DNA from: Lachnospiraceae bacterium
Lineage (GTDB): Bacteria > Bacillota > Clostridia > Lachnospirales > Lachnospiraceae
Direction: 5' to 3'
Assembly (NCBI GenBank): GCA_900772685.1
Contig: CAAGRP010000094.1
Span: 1-29,159, forward strand
DNA length: 29,159 nucleotides
Shown: positions 7,665 to 15,124 of the stretch, piece by piece
How the letters are laid out: each line of letters begins with the position of its first letter
Position numbering within the stretch: the stretch's first letter is position 1
The notes under the pieces: model-generated
The model's input: only the letters and a program-made list of their open reading frames with translations
Databases searched by the model: none
What the model was told of the DNA's origin: nothing
Translations under genes and position numbers: made by a program

Positions 7665-8921
7665 TTGAAAACAATAGTAAAAAAATGGACATCCAGCAGC
7701 CTTGTATTAAAGATCGTTATAGGCCTTGTCATAGGTGCATTGCTCGGTCTTTTTGCTCCGGGAGCAACCTTTATAGCAGTATTGGGAACAACATTTGTAG
7801 GTGCACTTAAAGCTATCGCACCGGTTCTTGTAGCTTTTCTTGTAATGAGCGCCCTTTCGCGTTCAAAGGCAGGACTCGGCTCACGCTTCAGGACCGTTAT
7901 AGTCCTGTATATGCTCAGCACCTTCCTTGCTGCGATCGTTGCGGTCATAGCAAGCTATCTCTTCCCTGTCACGCTCATACTCGAAGGTGCAGCAGAAGGA
8001 ACACCTCCGAGCGGTATCGCAGAGGTATTCAGGAACCTTCTTTCGAATATGGTGGCAAACCCTATCGATGCCGTAGCTTCAGGAAACTACCTCGGCGTTT
8101 TATTCTGGGCTGTTATCGTCGGACTTGTAATGAAAAAGACCGCAAGCGAAAAGACCATAGACGTGATCTCCGACCTTTCAAACGTTATAACAAAGATCGT
8201 AGGCGGAATAATCCAGTTCGCTCCTATAGGAATACTCGGACTCGTATTTTCGGCTGTTTCAGACGGCGGACTAATGATCTTCACGACATACGGTAAGCTC
8301 CTACTCGTACTTGTAGGAAGCATGCTTGTTGTAGCACTCGGTGTCGATCCTCTTATATCTTTCATTTATCTTAGGAAGAATCCATACCCTCTCGTACTCA
8401 AATGTCTTCGTGAGAGCGGAGTTACCGCATTCTTCACAAGAAGTTCGGCTGCAAATATCCCCGTAAACATGGATCTTTGTGACCGTCTGGGTCTCGATAA
8501 GGACTTTTATTCCGTATCCATCCCGTTAGGTGCTACGATAAACATGGATGGAGCAGCTATCACGATAACTGTCATGACGCTTGCCACGGCATTTACAATG
8601 GGTGTTCAGGTCGACATTCCTACTGCTATAATCCTTAGCATCCTGGCAACCTTAGGTGCCTGCGGAGCATCCGGCGTGGCAGGAGGATCTCTTCTCCTTA
8701 TCCCTATGGCATGCTCGCTCTTCGGTATCAATGCCGATATATCGATGCAGGTCGTTGCAGTCGGCTTTATCATAGGAGTTATACAGGATTCCGTTGAAAC
8801 AGCACTCAACTCAAGCGGAGACGTAATGTTTGCCGCAACTGCAGAATTCCATGACCGCATGAAACGCGGCGAATCCGTTGACCTTACATTAAAGAATGTC
8901 AAAAAGAAAGGCGGTATCTGA
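7665..8921 (+). CDS. sstT: Na+/serine-threonine symporter (SstT-like)
   Basis: A 418-residue member of the dicarboxylate/amino acid:cation symporter family. It matches SstT strongly over the substrate and Na+ sites: AFFTRSSAANIPVNMD (about 260-275), SIPLGATINMDGAAITITV, ACGASGVAGGSLLLIP and GFIIGVIQDSVETALNSS. Eight membrane helices and two re-entrant loops are expected. The start is TTG at 7665, with AAAGGGG (7651-7657) seven bases upstream; no better ATG exists. It imports serine and threonine with Na+. It diverges from the V-ATPase operon and is followed six bases later by aspartate kinase, so threonine uptake and synthesis may share a transcript. Confidence 0.9.
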   Translation: MKTIVKKWTSSSLVLKIVIGLVIGALLGLFAPGATFIAVLGTTFVGALKAIAPVLVAFLVMSALSRSKAGLGSRFRTVIVLYMLSTFLAAIVAVIASYLFPVTLILEGAAEGTPPSGIAEVFRNLLSNMVANPIDAVASGNYLGVLFWAVIVGLVMKKTASEKTIDVISDLSNVITKIVGGIIQFAPIGILGLVFSAVSDGGLMIFTTYGKLLLVLVGSMLVVALGVDPLISFIYLRKNPYPLVLKCLRESGVTAFFTRSSAANIPVNMDLCDRLGLDKDFYSVSIPLGATINMDGAAITITVMTLATAFTMGVQVDIPTAIILSILATLGACGASGVAGGSLLLIPMACSLFGINADISMQVVAVGFIIGVIQDSVETALNSSGDVMFAATAEFHDRMKRGESVDLTLKNVKKKGGI

Positions 8922-8927
8922 TCGGGC

Positions 8928-10247
8928 ATGAGCAGAAAGATCGTCGCAAAATTCGGCGGAACATCACTGGCTGATGCCGGACAGTTCCGCAAGGTAAAAA
9001 ATATAATAATGTCGGATCCCGACAGACGCATAGTCGTAGCCTCGGCCCCCGGCAAAAGATTTAAAGATGATATAAAGGTGACAGACCTTCTTATAAGATG
9101 CTACAGGTCCGCTGCTTCGGGGAAGGATTTCGAAAGCGATCTTCAGCTTATATCCGATCGTTTCGACGCAATAATAAAAGAGCTTGAAATAGACTTTGAA
9201 CTCGATAGCGAGATCAACGAAATAAGAGAGCATCTTAAGAGTTCTCCCGATCAGGATTACACCGAAAGCCGCGGGGAATATCTGAATTCCAGGATACTTG
9301 CAAAGTATCTCGGCTTTACCTTTGTCGATCCTTCATGGGCGGTATGCTTTACCGAGGGCGGCCTCTATGATGCCGATCTTACACAAAGAACAATGGCCGC
9401 AGCACTTAAGCCTCTTGACTATGCCGTAGTCGCAGGCTTTTACGGCTCCGACAAAAACGGAAGGATCCATACCTTTCCCAGAGGAGGCTCTGATATAACA
9501 GGCAGCATTGCCGCAAAGGCCGTGTGTGCCGATCTGTATGAAAACTGGACAGATGTATCGGGACTGCTTGCAGCCGATCCGTCTATCGTAGAGAATCCGA
9601 AGACCGTCGAATATCTCACCTTCCACGAGCTCAGAACCCTGTCTTATATGGGTGCCTCGGTTCTGCATGCAGATTCCGTGCTTCCCGCACTTAAACAGGG
9701 CATACCTATAAATATCAGGAACACAAACAGACCCGATGATGCCGGAACCATGATCGTAAACAGGCTTCCCGAAAACAGGGAACGTGCCGTTATCACAGGA
9801 GTTGCCGGAAGACGCGGCATGTGCGTTATCCAGGTTGAAAAGATGAAGGTAAGTGATGAGGCCGGATTTACAGCCGATATCCTTGAGATACTTAAGGACA
9901 TGGGTGTTCCGTTTGAGCAATGCCTTACAGGCATCGATACGGTCTCACTTGTAATAAGAAATGATCTTTTTGAACCGCGAAGAGCTGAGATACTCAATAC
10001 GATCCGCGAAAGACTCGATCCCGACACTCTTGTCGTAAAGGAAAACCTTTCGATGATCGCTGTTGTAGGAGAAGATAAGCCAAGCTCAGATGATGCCACC
10101 ATTAGGATCCTCAGTGCCGTTGCAAATGCAGGCGTTCTTATACGGACCATAAACCAGGGAGCCGGTGACCTGAACCTTATCATAGGTGTTAAAAACGACT
10201 TTTACGAAACCGCCGTCAGAGCTATCTATTCGGCTATAGAACATTAA
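8928..10247 (+). CDS. lysC: aspartate kinase
   Basis: This 439-residue enzyme phosphorylates L-aspartate, the first step towards lysine, threonine, methionine and diaminopimelate. The kinase signature KFGGTS is at 8-13, and the substrate-binding stretch PRGGSDITGSIAAKA sits near 180-195. The C-terminal part from about 290 has the two ACT regulatory domains, as in the clostridial single-chain form, so feedback control by lysine and/or threonine is expected from the family; which one cannot be read here. It follows sstT after six bases with only a weak ribosome site, suggesting coupled translation. A terminator follows. Confidence 0.93.
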   Translation: MSRKIVAKFGGTSLADAGQFRKVKNIIMSDPDRRIVVASAPGKRFKDDIKVTDLLIRCYRSAASGKDFESDLQLISDRFDAIIKELEIDFELDSEINEIREHLKSSPDQDYTESRGEYLNSRILAKYLGFTFVDPSWAVCFTEGGLYDADLTQRTMAAALKPLDYAVVAGFYGSDKNGRIHTFPRGGSDITGSIAAKAVCADLYENWTDVSGLLAADPSIVENPKTVEYLTFHELRTLSYMGASVLHADSVLPALKQGIPINIRNTNRPDDAGTMIVNRLPENRERAVITGVAGRRGMCVIQVEKMKVSDEAGFTADILEILKDMGVPFEQCLTGIDTVSLVIRNDLFEPRRAEILNTIRERLDPDTLVVKENLSMIAVVGEDKPSSDDATIRILSAVANAGVLIRTINQGAGDLNLIIGVKNDFYETAVRAIYSAIEH

Positions 10248-10334
10248 ATACATTAAGCATGGAATCTTTTTTTGCTGAAACAAACCGTTTTACGCCTTAT
10301 AGAAATATAATTCTTATAAAACAGTAAAATTTAA

Positions 10335-10374
10335 GACGGATGGGGTAATATCCTTACCTCTCCGTCTCTTTTTT
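10335..10374 (+). terminator. intrinsic terminator after lysC
   Basis: A hairpin with GACGGA (10335-10340) paired to TCCGTC (10361-10366) and an inner GGTAA/TTACC pair (10344-10348 with 10354-10358) is followed by TCTTTTTT. It closes the sstT-lysC unit. The convergent flavin reductase gene ends 39 bases further on; read from that side only a weak T stretch follows, so bidirectional use is uncertain. Confidence 0.88.
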
Positions 10375-10412
10375 ATCCTTATACAAATGGGAGGCGTCCG
10401 GACACCAACGCC

Positions 10413-10928
10413 TTACTCTTTCACTAATGCTTTAACGATCTCTCCGATATACATCTCATGAAAATCACGTTTCGGATAGCATTCATCCACTGTCTTCTGA
10501 CTCACAAAGCCCTCTTCTTTTATCGGTGCCTGATAAAGCTTGCGGCATATGAATACCATATCCGCCTCTTCAAAATATGTGCTCTCACCAGTAAATACCG
10601 GTGTGAATCCGACCTTTGCGATCTTATCCTCATCTCTTCCGGAGCGAGTTCCTATGTAAGCCATATCCTTTTTATACTTCTTGTCAAAGAAAGAGACCGT
10701 AAAGAATTCCTCCCTGTCAACAAATTCCTTTGTATATCTGCTCGGTCTTACATATACGACGACCGAAGGAAGTCCTCCTCCGCTTTGCCATATTGCGCCC
10801 ATATGACCCCAGCTGCAGGTCATTGCATTATATCCGTTTTCCTTTGTGCCGGCTGCAAGTATCATCCATTCATCAGAAATCTTTGTAAACGGATTAAGCT
10901 TTATATCTTCGATCTTTATTTCCTTCAT
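10413..10928 (-). CDS. flavin reductase-like, FMN-binding protein
   Basis: A 171-residue protein of the flavin reductase-like split-barrel family, which bind FMN and often reduce it with NAD(P)H or serve as flavoredoxins. The pattern NAMTCSWGHMGAIW (about 34-47) and VVYVRPSRYTKEFVD (about 57-71) are the usual FMN-phosphate and isoalloxazine contacts; SFFDKKYKKDMAYIGTRSGRDEDK follows the family course. Substrate or partner is unknown. It is 27 bases downstream of the tautomerase gene and probably shares its transcript. Confidence 0.82.
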   Translation of the reverse strand: MKEIKIEDIKLNPFTKISDEWMILAAGTKENGYNAMTCSWGHMGAIWQSGGGLPSVVVYVRPSRYTKEFVDREEFFTVSFFDKKYKKDMAYIGTRSGRDEDKIAKVGFTPVFTGESTYFEEADMVFICRKLYQAPIKEEGFVSQKTVDECYPKRDFHEMYIGEIVKALVKE

Positions 10929-10955
10929 AGTTCATTCCCCTGTCTGTCAAATAAT

Positions 10956-11294
10956 TTATTTCATCGTTCCGCCGACACACCAGTGATCCATTCCCGTAAT
11001 GGTCATATATATCGTATCCTTTGAGAATCCGAGCTTTTCAAGCTCGACAAATAACGCCTCTGTAAAGTTCTTCTTGTCCTCTATCGGGGTATTCAAATAC
11101 ATCTTCATATTTATATATGCTCCGTCGGTTCTTTTTCCTCCGAGATAAAGCTCTTTGTCGTCCTCGATGTCAATCATAAGATCCGGCTCTGTTTTTCCCG
11201 GTAAAACCGTTATTACTTTTCCGAAGGCCTTTACTATATCTTCCTTCTGTTCTTTTGTAAGTTTTCTTCCTGTACTGAATTCTATCTGCGGCAT
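10956..11294 (-). CDS. MIF-type tautomerase
   Basis: A 112-residue protein of the MIF/phenylpyruvate tautomerase family. The frame is open 17 codons further, but GGAGG at 11301-11305 stands exactly six bases before the ATG at 11294 and directly abuts the earlier ATG at 11300, so translation should begin at MPQIEFSTGRK. Removal of Met then exposes the N-terminal proline used as catalytic base in this family. Counting Pro as 1, K33 matches active-site K32 of human MIF, and the C-terminal GMDHWCVGG matches the DMNAANVGW strand. Substrate is unknown. The gene pairs with the flavin reductase-like gene. Confidence 0.85.
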   Translation of the reverse strand: MPQIEFSTGRKLTKEQKEDIVKAFGKVITVLPGKTEPDLMIDIEDDKELYLGGKRTDGAYINMKMYLNTPIEDKKNFTEALFVELEKLGFSKDTIYMTITGMDHWCVGGTMK

Positions 11295-11390
11295 AGCCAT
11301 CCTCCATCCTACATTATTATTAACTCGAATATCAAGAAATGCCATCGGCTTTCTTGCTTACAGCCTCTATAGGCTTAAGTCATCTCACAT

Positions 11391-11419
11391 ATGATATATT
11401 ATTTTAATGATTACTTCAA
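11391..11419 (-). promoter_or_regulatory. promoter of the tautomerase-flavin reductase pair
   Basis: Minus-strand TTGAAG (11414-11419), a 17-base spacer and TATCAT (11391-11396) form a plausible sigma-70/SigA promoter. The leader would be about 90 bases. Confidence 0.5.
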
Positions 11420-11467
11420 GCTCAGCCTTTACATAAAAAGGCCAACATAAAAAGAACGTAAAAAGAC

Positions 11468-11498
11468 AAAAAAGCCCAAACACTGTACCTTTACAATG
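11468..11498 (-). terminator. intrinsic terminator after the HPr-like gene
   Basis: On the minus strand CATTGTA (11492-11498) pairs with TACAGTG (11481-11487) around an AAGG loop, with one G-T pair. A T-run of six (11468-11473) follows after a short spacer. It lies 23 bases after the stop of the HPr-like gene. Confidence 0.55.
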
Positions 11499-11520
11499 CC
11501 TAAGCTCTTTAGCCGGTTGA

Positions 11521-11754
11521 TTACTGCTGTATTGAATGACTCTCTATAAATTCATCCAGATATCTGTTGCTGCCGTTATAGAAGATCTTTAACGGGTTAT
11601 TGAGGCCAAACGCCATTATCCCTATAATAGATTTTGCATCGTGAGCTATATTTTTGCTTTTTCCTATATCAATGCCAAAATCACATTTTTCCGCTACTCT
11701 TGCAAGACAAACTATATCCTCAAATTTATTTAAAATAATTGCTCTTTCCTTCAT
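11521..11754 (-). CDS. HPr-like protein without the phosphorylatable histidine
   Basis: A 77-residue protein with the HPr fold pattern. Residues 20-60 follow HPr closely: VAEKCDFGIDI, then DAKSIIGIMAFGL, in which S42 lines up with regulatory Ser46 of HPr. The active-site stretch G-x-H-A-R-P is not there; the aligned residues (NKFEDIV, about 9-15) have no histidine and no arginine. It therefore cannot pass phosphate from enzyme I to sugar permeases, but it could be phosphorylated on serine by HPr kinase, as Crh is in Bacillus. That role is inference. The ATG at 11754 fits the family start, yet the nearest GGAG (11771-11774) is 16 bases away, so translation initiation is odd. Two promoters stand upstream. 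Confidence 0.72.
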   Translation of the reverse strand: MKERAIILNKFEDIVCLARVAEKCDFGIDIGKSKNIAHDAKSIIGIMAFGLNNPLKIFYNGSNRYLDEFIESHSIQQ

Positions 11755-11792
11755 GGTGCTGCTGAAACTGCTCCTTTGTTTTTAATACGTTT

Positions 11793-11821
11793 ACTATAGC
11801 ACATTTGGTATACCATGTAAA
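11793..11821 (-). promoter_or_regulatory. proximal promoter of the HPr-like gene
   Basis: Minus-strand TTTACA (11816-11821), a 17-base spacer and TATAGT (11793-11798) preceded by TGC form a strong extended -10 promoter about 40 bases before the ATG. Confidence 0.7.
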
Positions 11822-11864
11822 TGCCATTTTAGTATTAATTACTTTTTCGGCAACTTTGGCAAAC

Positions 11865-11893
11865 ATAATATCACAGCCTTCGGCATTAATCAA
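11865..11893 (-). promoter_or_regulatory. distal promoter of the HPr-like gene
   Basis: Minus-strand TTGATT (11888-11893), a 17-base spacer and TATTAT (11865-11870) form a second good promoter match 72 bases upstream of the proximal one, just after the end of the histidine phosphatase gene. Confidence 0.5.
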
Positions 11894-11922
11894 CAATTTC
11901 TTACGTCTTATTTTGACAGTAT

Positions 11923-12471
11923 TTAACAGTTGTCGAAGTCGAATCTTGTAATCTGACAGTTCTTCACCCCATATGAAGCATATTCTTCATTGGTCATATT
12001 TTTAAAGTACGACTCTATCACCCTTGCAATTCCGTTGTGCGCCACCAGAATATAGGTCTTGTTATCCGATTCAGCCTTTATCTCGTCAAGAAGGTTGTAA
12101 ACTCTCTGTGCAACATGCATCATCGACTCTCCGCCTTCATAGTCCGTGACAAAATCCTCCTTCGCTTTTTTGAAATCCTCGCTGTCTCTTGGCGCACCTT
12201 CCCATTTTCCGAAATGCTGCTCCTTAAGCCTTTCTTCTTTTCTTCCGGGGATCCCTGTTATCTCCGATATATGGCGAGCGGTCTCCGCTGCCCTTATAAG
12301 CGGCGAATACAGTATCTCATCCGCCTGTATATTTTCATTTAATATATATCTTCCCGCCTCCTCGGCCTGTTTATGACCTTTATCCGTAAGCTCTATATCC
12401 GTTGCCCCACAGATCTTATTTATCGCATTCCAGACCGTCTCCCCATGACGTATAAAATAAAAATGTCCCAT
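11923..12471 (-). CDS. histidine phosphatase family protein (phosphoglycerate mutase-like)
   Basis: A 182-residue member of the histidine phosphatase superfamily. The catalytic RHGE lies at 8-11 with H9 as the phosphorylated residue; R60, E84 and H145 (VAHNGIAR) complete the usual pocket. The size and the small cap suggest a broad phosphatase such as a PhoE/CobC/GpmB-like enzyme rather than a true phosphoglycerate mutase, but the substrate cannot be told. It follows pncB after 23 bases and probably shares its transcript, so a link with nicotinate or NAD metabolism is possible but not shown. Confidence 0.88.
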   Translation of the reverse strand: MGHFYFIRHGETVWNAINKICGATDIELTDKGHKQAEEAGRYILNENIQADEILYSPLIRAAETARHISEITGIPGRKEERLKEQHFGKWEGAPRDSEDFKKAKEDFVTDYEGGESMMHVAQRVYNLLDEIKAESDNKTYILVAHNGIARVIESYFKNMTNEEYASYGVKNCQITRFDFDNC

Positions 12472-12494
12472 ATATTTGCTCTTATTATGTGTTC

Positions 12495-13952
12495 TTACTT
12501 CTTCATGCTCATCTCTTCGAGAAGCTTAGTCTTCATATCATAAAGCTTCTGGGAAAGGTCCACATATACCTCCTGAGGATTTACAAAACGCTTTGACTCC
12601 TCCCAGAGAGTATTCTTTTCATTAGTGCATATATCTCTGATCTCCATAACAGACGGAGAAGTATAACAACATATACCTTTTTTGAATACCGGTACAAGAA
12701 GCTCACGAAGAGTGTATGATCCTCCCTTGATCCTTGTCCTCTTCCATGTCGCGTTCGGACTGAAGATAACAAGATCCTCTTCGGGATCAAACACCTCATC
12801 GGCAAGACAGATAAGATCCGCTCTTATCTTTCCAGTTTCCTTATCATATATACGATAGATCGTTTTGTTTCCCGGGTTCGTAACTTTGCTTACATTTTCG
12901 GAAAGCTTGATCTTCGGTGTAAACTCTTCTTCGTCTTTGTTTCTGATGGCTGCCATCTTGTATACTCCGCCGAAAGCAGGGCAATCCTTTGATGTAATGA
13001 GATTGGTTCCTACACCCCATGAATTGATCTTTGCTCCCTGAAGCTTAAGGCTTTCTATAAGATATTCATCAAGATCGCTCGATGCTGATATGATGGCGTC
13101 TCCAAAGCCCTCTGCCGCAAGCATTTCATAGGCCTTCTTTGAAAGATATGCAAGGTCACCCGAGTCTATACGGATTCCGTATCCCTTCATATCCTTGCCG
13201 GCTGCCTTCATTTCCTTAAATACCTTTATGGCATTCGGCACACCCGATTTAAGTACATCATATGTATCTACAAGAAGGATGCAGGCATTCGGATAAAGCT
13301 CGGAATAAGCCTTAAATGCAGTATATTCATCCTTGAAGCTCATTATCCAGCTGTGGGCATGTGTTCCCTTTATCGGGACATTGAACATCTCTCCGCACAA
13401 TACATTTGATGTGCCGATACAGCCTCCTATCACTGCTGCCCTTGCACCGTATATTCCGGCATCCGGACCCTGTGCTCTTCGTAATCCGAATTCCATTATG
13501 CCGTCACCCTTTGCCGCATATACGACTCTTGAAGCCTTTGTAGCTATGAGTGATTCGAAATTCAACATATTAAGTACGGCTGTCTCGATAAGCTGTGCTT
13601 CCATTACAGGAGCGATGACCTTTACAAGCGGCTCTCTCGGGAATATTACCGTTCCTTCCGGTACTGCATAAAGATCTCCCGTAAAATGGAAACCTCTCAG
13701 ATACTCAAGAAATTCCTCATCAAAAAGCTTTGTCTTTCTTAAGTATTCAATATCCTCGGTAGTAAAATGCAGATTATTTACATATTCTATTATCTGCTCA
13801 AGTCCTGCTGCTACAGCATAGGCTCCTCCGCACGGATTCTCTCTGTAAAAGGCATCGAATACGACTACCTGGTCCGTCGGGTTCTTAAAATACCCCTGCA
13901 TCATCGTTAACTCATAAAGGTCAGTGAGCAGGGTAAGGTTTTGCGCTCTCAT
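12495..13952 (-). CDS. pncB: nicotinate phosphoribosyltransferase
   Basis: This 485-residue enzyme makes nicotinate mononucleotide from nicotinate and PRPP, the entry of the NAD salvage (Preiss-Handler) route. Family marks are LLTDLYELTMMQGYF (8-22), FGLRRAQGPDAG (155-166), KGTHAHSW (195-202), which includes the histidine region of the active site, and RIDSGDLAYLSKK. The length is that of the longer bacterial class. GGAGAAG stands six bases before the ATG. The upstream leader is structured (see 13993-14075), so control at transcript level is possible. A histidine phosphatase gene follows. Confidence 0.93.
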   Translation of the reverse strand: MRAQNLTLLTDLYELTMMQGYFKNPTDQVVVFDAFYRENPCGGAYAVAAGLEQIIEYVNNLHFTTEDIEYLRKTKLFDEEFLEYLRGFHFTGDLYAVPEGTVIFPREPLVKVIAPVMEAQLIETAVLNMLNFESLIATKASRVVYAAKGDGIMEFGLRRAQGPDAGIYGARAAVIGGCIGTSNVLCGEMFNVPIKGTHAHSWIMSFKDEYTAFKAYSELYPNACILLVDTYDVLKSGVPNAIKVFKEMKAAGKDMKGYGIRIDSGDLAYLSKKAYEMLAAEGFGDAIISASSDLDEYLIESLKLQGAKINSWGVGTNLITSKDCPAFGGVYKMAAIRNKDEEEFTPKIKLSENVSKVTNPGNKTIYRIYDKETGKIRADLICLADEVFDPEEDLVIFSPNATWKRTRIKGGSYTLRELLVPVFKKGICCYTSPSVMEIRDICTNEKNTLWEESKRFVNPQEVYVDLSQKLYDMKTKLLEEMSMKK

Positions 13953-13992
13953 CCATCTTCTCCGTTCTTTGTTTTATGGAACTTTCTTTTTT

Positions 13993-14083
13993 GCTGGGAA
14001 AAATCAGCTTGTCGACCTTGGTTTCTTTAGCAAGCTTCGCTTTGCCAAGGTTTCTGACTTTTCGACCTTGGTTTCATATTATA
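13993..14083 (-). promoter_or_regulatory. pncB promoter and structured leader with competing hairpins
   Basis: Minus-strand TATAAT (14078-14083) with TGG before it is an extended -10 box; the -35 (TGGTCT, 14101-14106) is weak. The predicted transcript opens with CCAAGG (14066-14071), then CCTTGG (14045-14050), then CCAAGG again (14016-14021): the middle arm can pair with either neighbour. A 14-bp direct repeat (TCGACCTTGGTTTC on the plus strand) occurs at 14012-14025 and 14062-14075. Further pairs are AGCTTG/CAAGCT (14031-14036 with 14006-14011) and GCTG/CAGC (13993-14008). It matches no riboswitch I know by heart. It may be an attenuator, a new riboswitch, or paired protein sites. Confidence 0.5.
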
Positions 14084-14198
14084 CCACCAATCTTTTACGT
14101 AGACCATACACAAAAACAAATAAATATTACATTCTGCCCCAAAAATATACATTTTTATCGTTTTTAATTATACAAAACAAACAAATTTCAAAAAAGAC

Positions 14199-14227
14199 TT
14201 GATTTAAATCAAATAATACAGTACAAT
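14199..14227 (+). promoter_or_regulatory. promoter of tRNA-Gln, overlapping a perfect palindrome
   Basis: TTGATT (14199-14204), a 17-base spacer and TACAAT (14222-14227) form a good promoter; the start would be about 10 bases before the tRNA. The -35 box lies inside the 14-bp palindrome TTGATTTAAATCAA (14199-14212), which fits the TTGAT-N4-ATCAA pattern of FNR-type sites. Confidence 0.65.
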
Positions 14228-14244
14228 CATATTGTTTGTGACAT

Positions 14245-14316
14245 AGGGCTATCGCCAAACGGTAAGGCAACGGACTCTGACTCCGTCATTTCCAGGTTCG
14301 AATCCTGGTAGCCCTG
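14245..14316 (+). tRNA. tRNA-Gln (anticodon CTG)
   Basis: A 72-base cloverleaf. The acceptor stem AGGGCTA (14245-14251) pairs with TAGCCCT (14309-14315) and G14316 is the discriminator base. The anticodon stem ACGGA/TCCGT encloses CTCTGAC, giving anticodon CTG for the CAG codon. The T arm contains GGTTCGAATCC. The CCA end is not encoded. A promoter precedes and a terminator follows. Confidence 0.95.
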
Positions 14317-14325
14317 TAGTAATTT

Positions 14326-14362
14326 GCCGGTACACTCTATCGAGTGTCTCGGCTATTTTTTT
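14326..14362 (+). terminator. intrinsic terminator after tRNA-Gln
   Basis: GCCG (14326-14329) with CGGC (14350-14353) and ACACTC (14332-14337) with GAGTGT (14342-14347) form one stem with a small internal mismatch, followed by TATTTTTTTT. The next ATG is only 28 bases after the U-run, and no clear promoter fits between. Confidence 0.88.
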
Positions 14363-14389
14363 TATAACTGTAGTTAAAGAGGTTCATAT

Positions 14390-15124
14390 ATGATATATTC
14401 TTTCAAAGGAAGAGTTCGTTACAGCGAAACCGATAAAGACGGATACCTTGCATTTCCGTCGCTGCTTGATTATTTTCAGGATACATCTACCTTCCACGGC
14501 GAGGACAACGGGCTTACCATCGATCATCTTTATAAGGAAAACCTTGCATGGGTTCTCGGTGCATGGCAGGTAAGACTTTTCAAAAAGGCCCGCATCGGTG
14601 ATCATGTAACATCATCCACATGGGCTTATAAATTTAATCACAGCCTGGGATTCAGGGATTATTCTCTATCGGATGAAAACGGCGAGCTTATCGCAGCTGC
14701 CGAGACACAGTATGTCCTTTTGGACTTTAAGTCCCAGACACCTGTAACGATTCCTAAATATTTTGCCGAAAAATATACAATAGAAACGGAAGCCCACAGG
14801 GATCTTAAGCTAAGGCGCAAAATACTTTCCGCAAAAACAGGTGCCGAATTTCCACAGATACCCGTTTTGGAATATATGCTGGATACTAACCATCATGTAA
14901 ACAATACTCAATATATAAAAACCGCCATGTCTTTTCTTTCCGGTAAACAGGAGGAGTTTAACTGCTTCCGTGCGGAATACAAAAAGCAGGCACACCTGGG
15001 AGACGTCTTTTATCCTGTTCTATCCGAACTCGAAAACGGAACTCAGATAAGACTATGCGATAAAGACGGCTCTATATTCTTTATCGGTGAATGGACCACG
15101 GAGGAAAACAAATGCTTCAAATAG
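14390..15124 (+). CDS. acyl-ACP thioesterase
   Basis: A 244-residue double-hotdog thioesterase that releases fatty acids from acyl carrier protein in the cytoplasm. The N-terminal hotdog begins FKGRVRYSETDKDGYLAF. The catalytic motif of the FatA/FatB family is in the second half: D165, N167 and H169 in MLDTNHHVNNTQYI. Bacterial forms of this size are common in Clostridia. AGAGG at 14377-14381 precedes the ATG. The 3' end overlaps the next gene by 13 bases. No promoter was found between the tRNA-Gln terminator and this start, so read-through from the tRNA promoter is likely. Confidence 0.9.
   Translation: MIYSFKGRVRYSETDKDGYLAFPSLLDYFQDTSTFHGEDNGLTIDHLYKENLAWVLGAWQVRLFKKARIGDHVTSSTWAYKFNHSLGFRDYSLSDENGELIAAAETQYVLLDFKSQTPVTIPKYFAEKYTIETEAHRDLKLRRKILSAKTGAEFPQIPVLEYMLDTNHHVNNTQYIKTAMSFLSGKQEEFNCFRAEYKKQAHLGDVFYPVLSELENGTQIRLCDKDGSIFFIGEWTTEENKCFK

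Noticed and set aside
8928..8930. Lysine riboswitch or T-box before lysC
   Set aside because: Only six bases separate it from sstT, and the sstT upstream region shows none of the conserved elements.
10393..10412. GGCGT/ACGCC hairpin just after the flavin reductase stop as a terminator
   Set aside because: No T-run follows on the minus strand.
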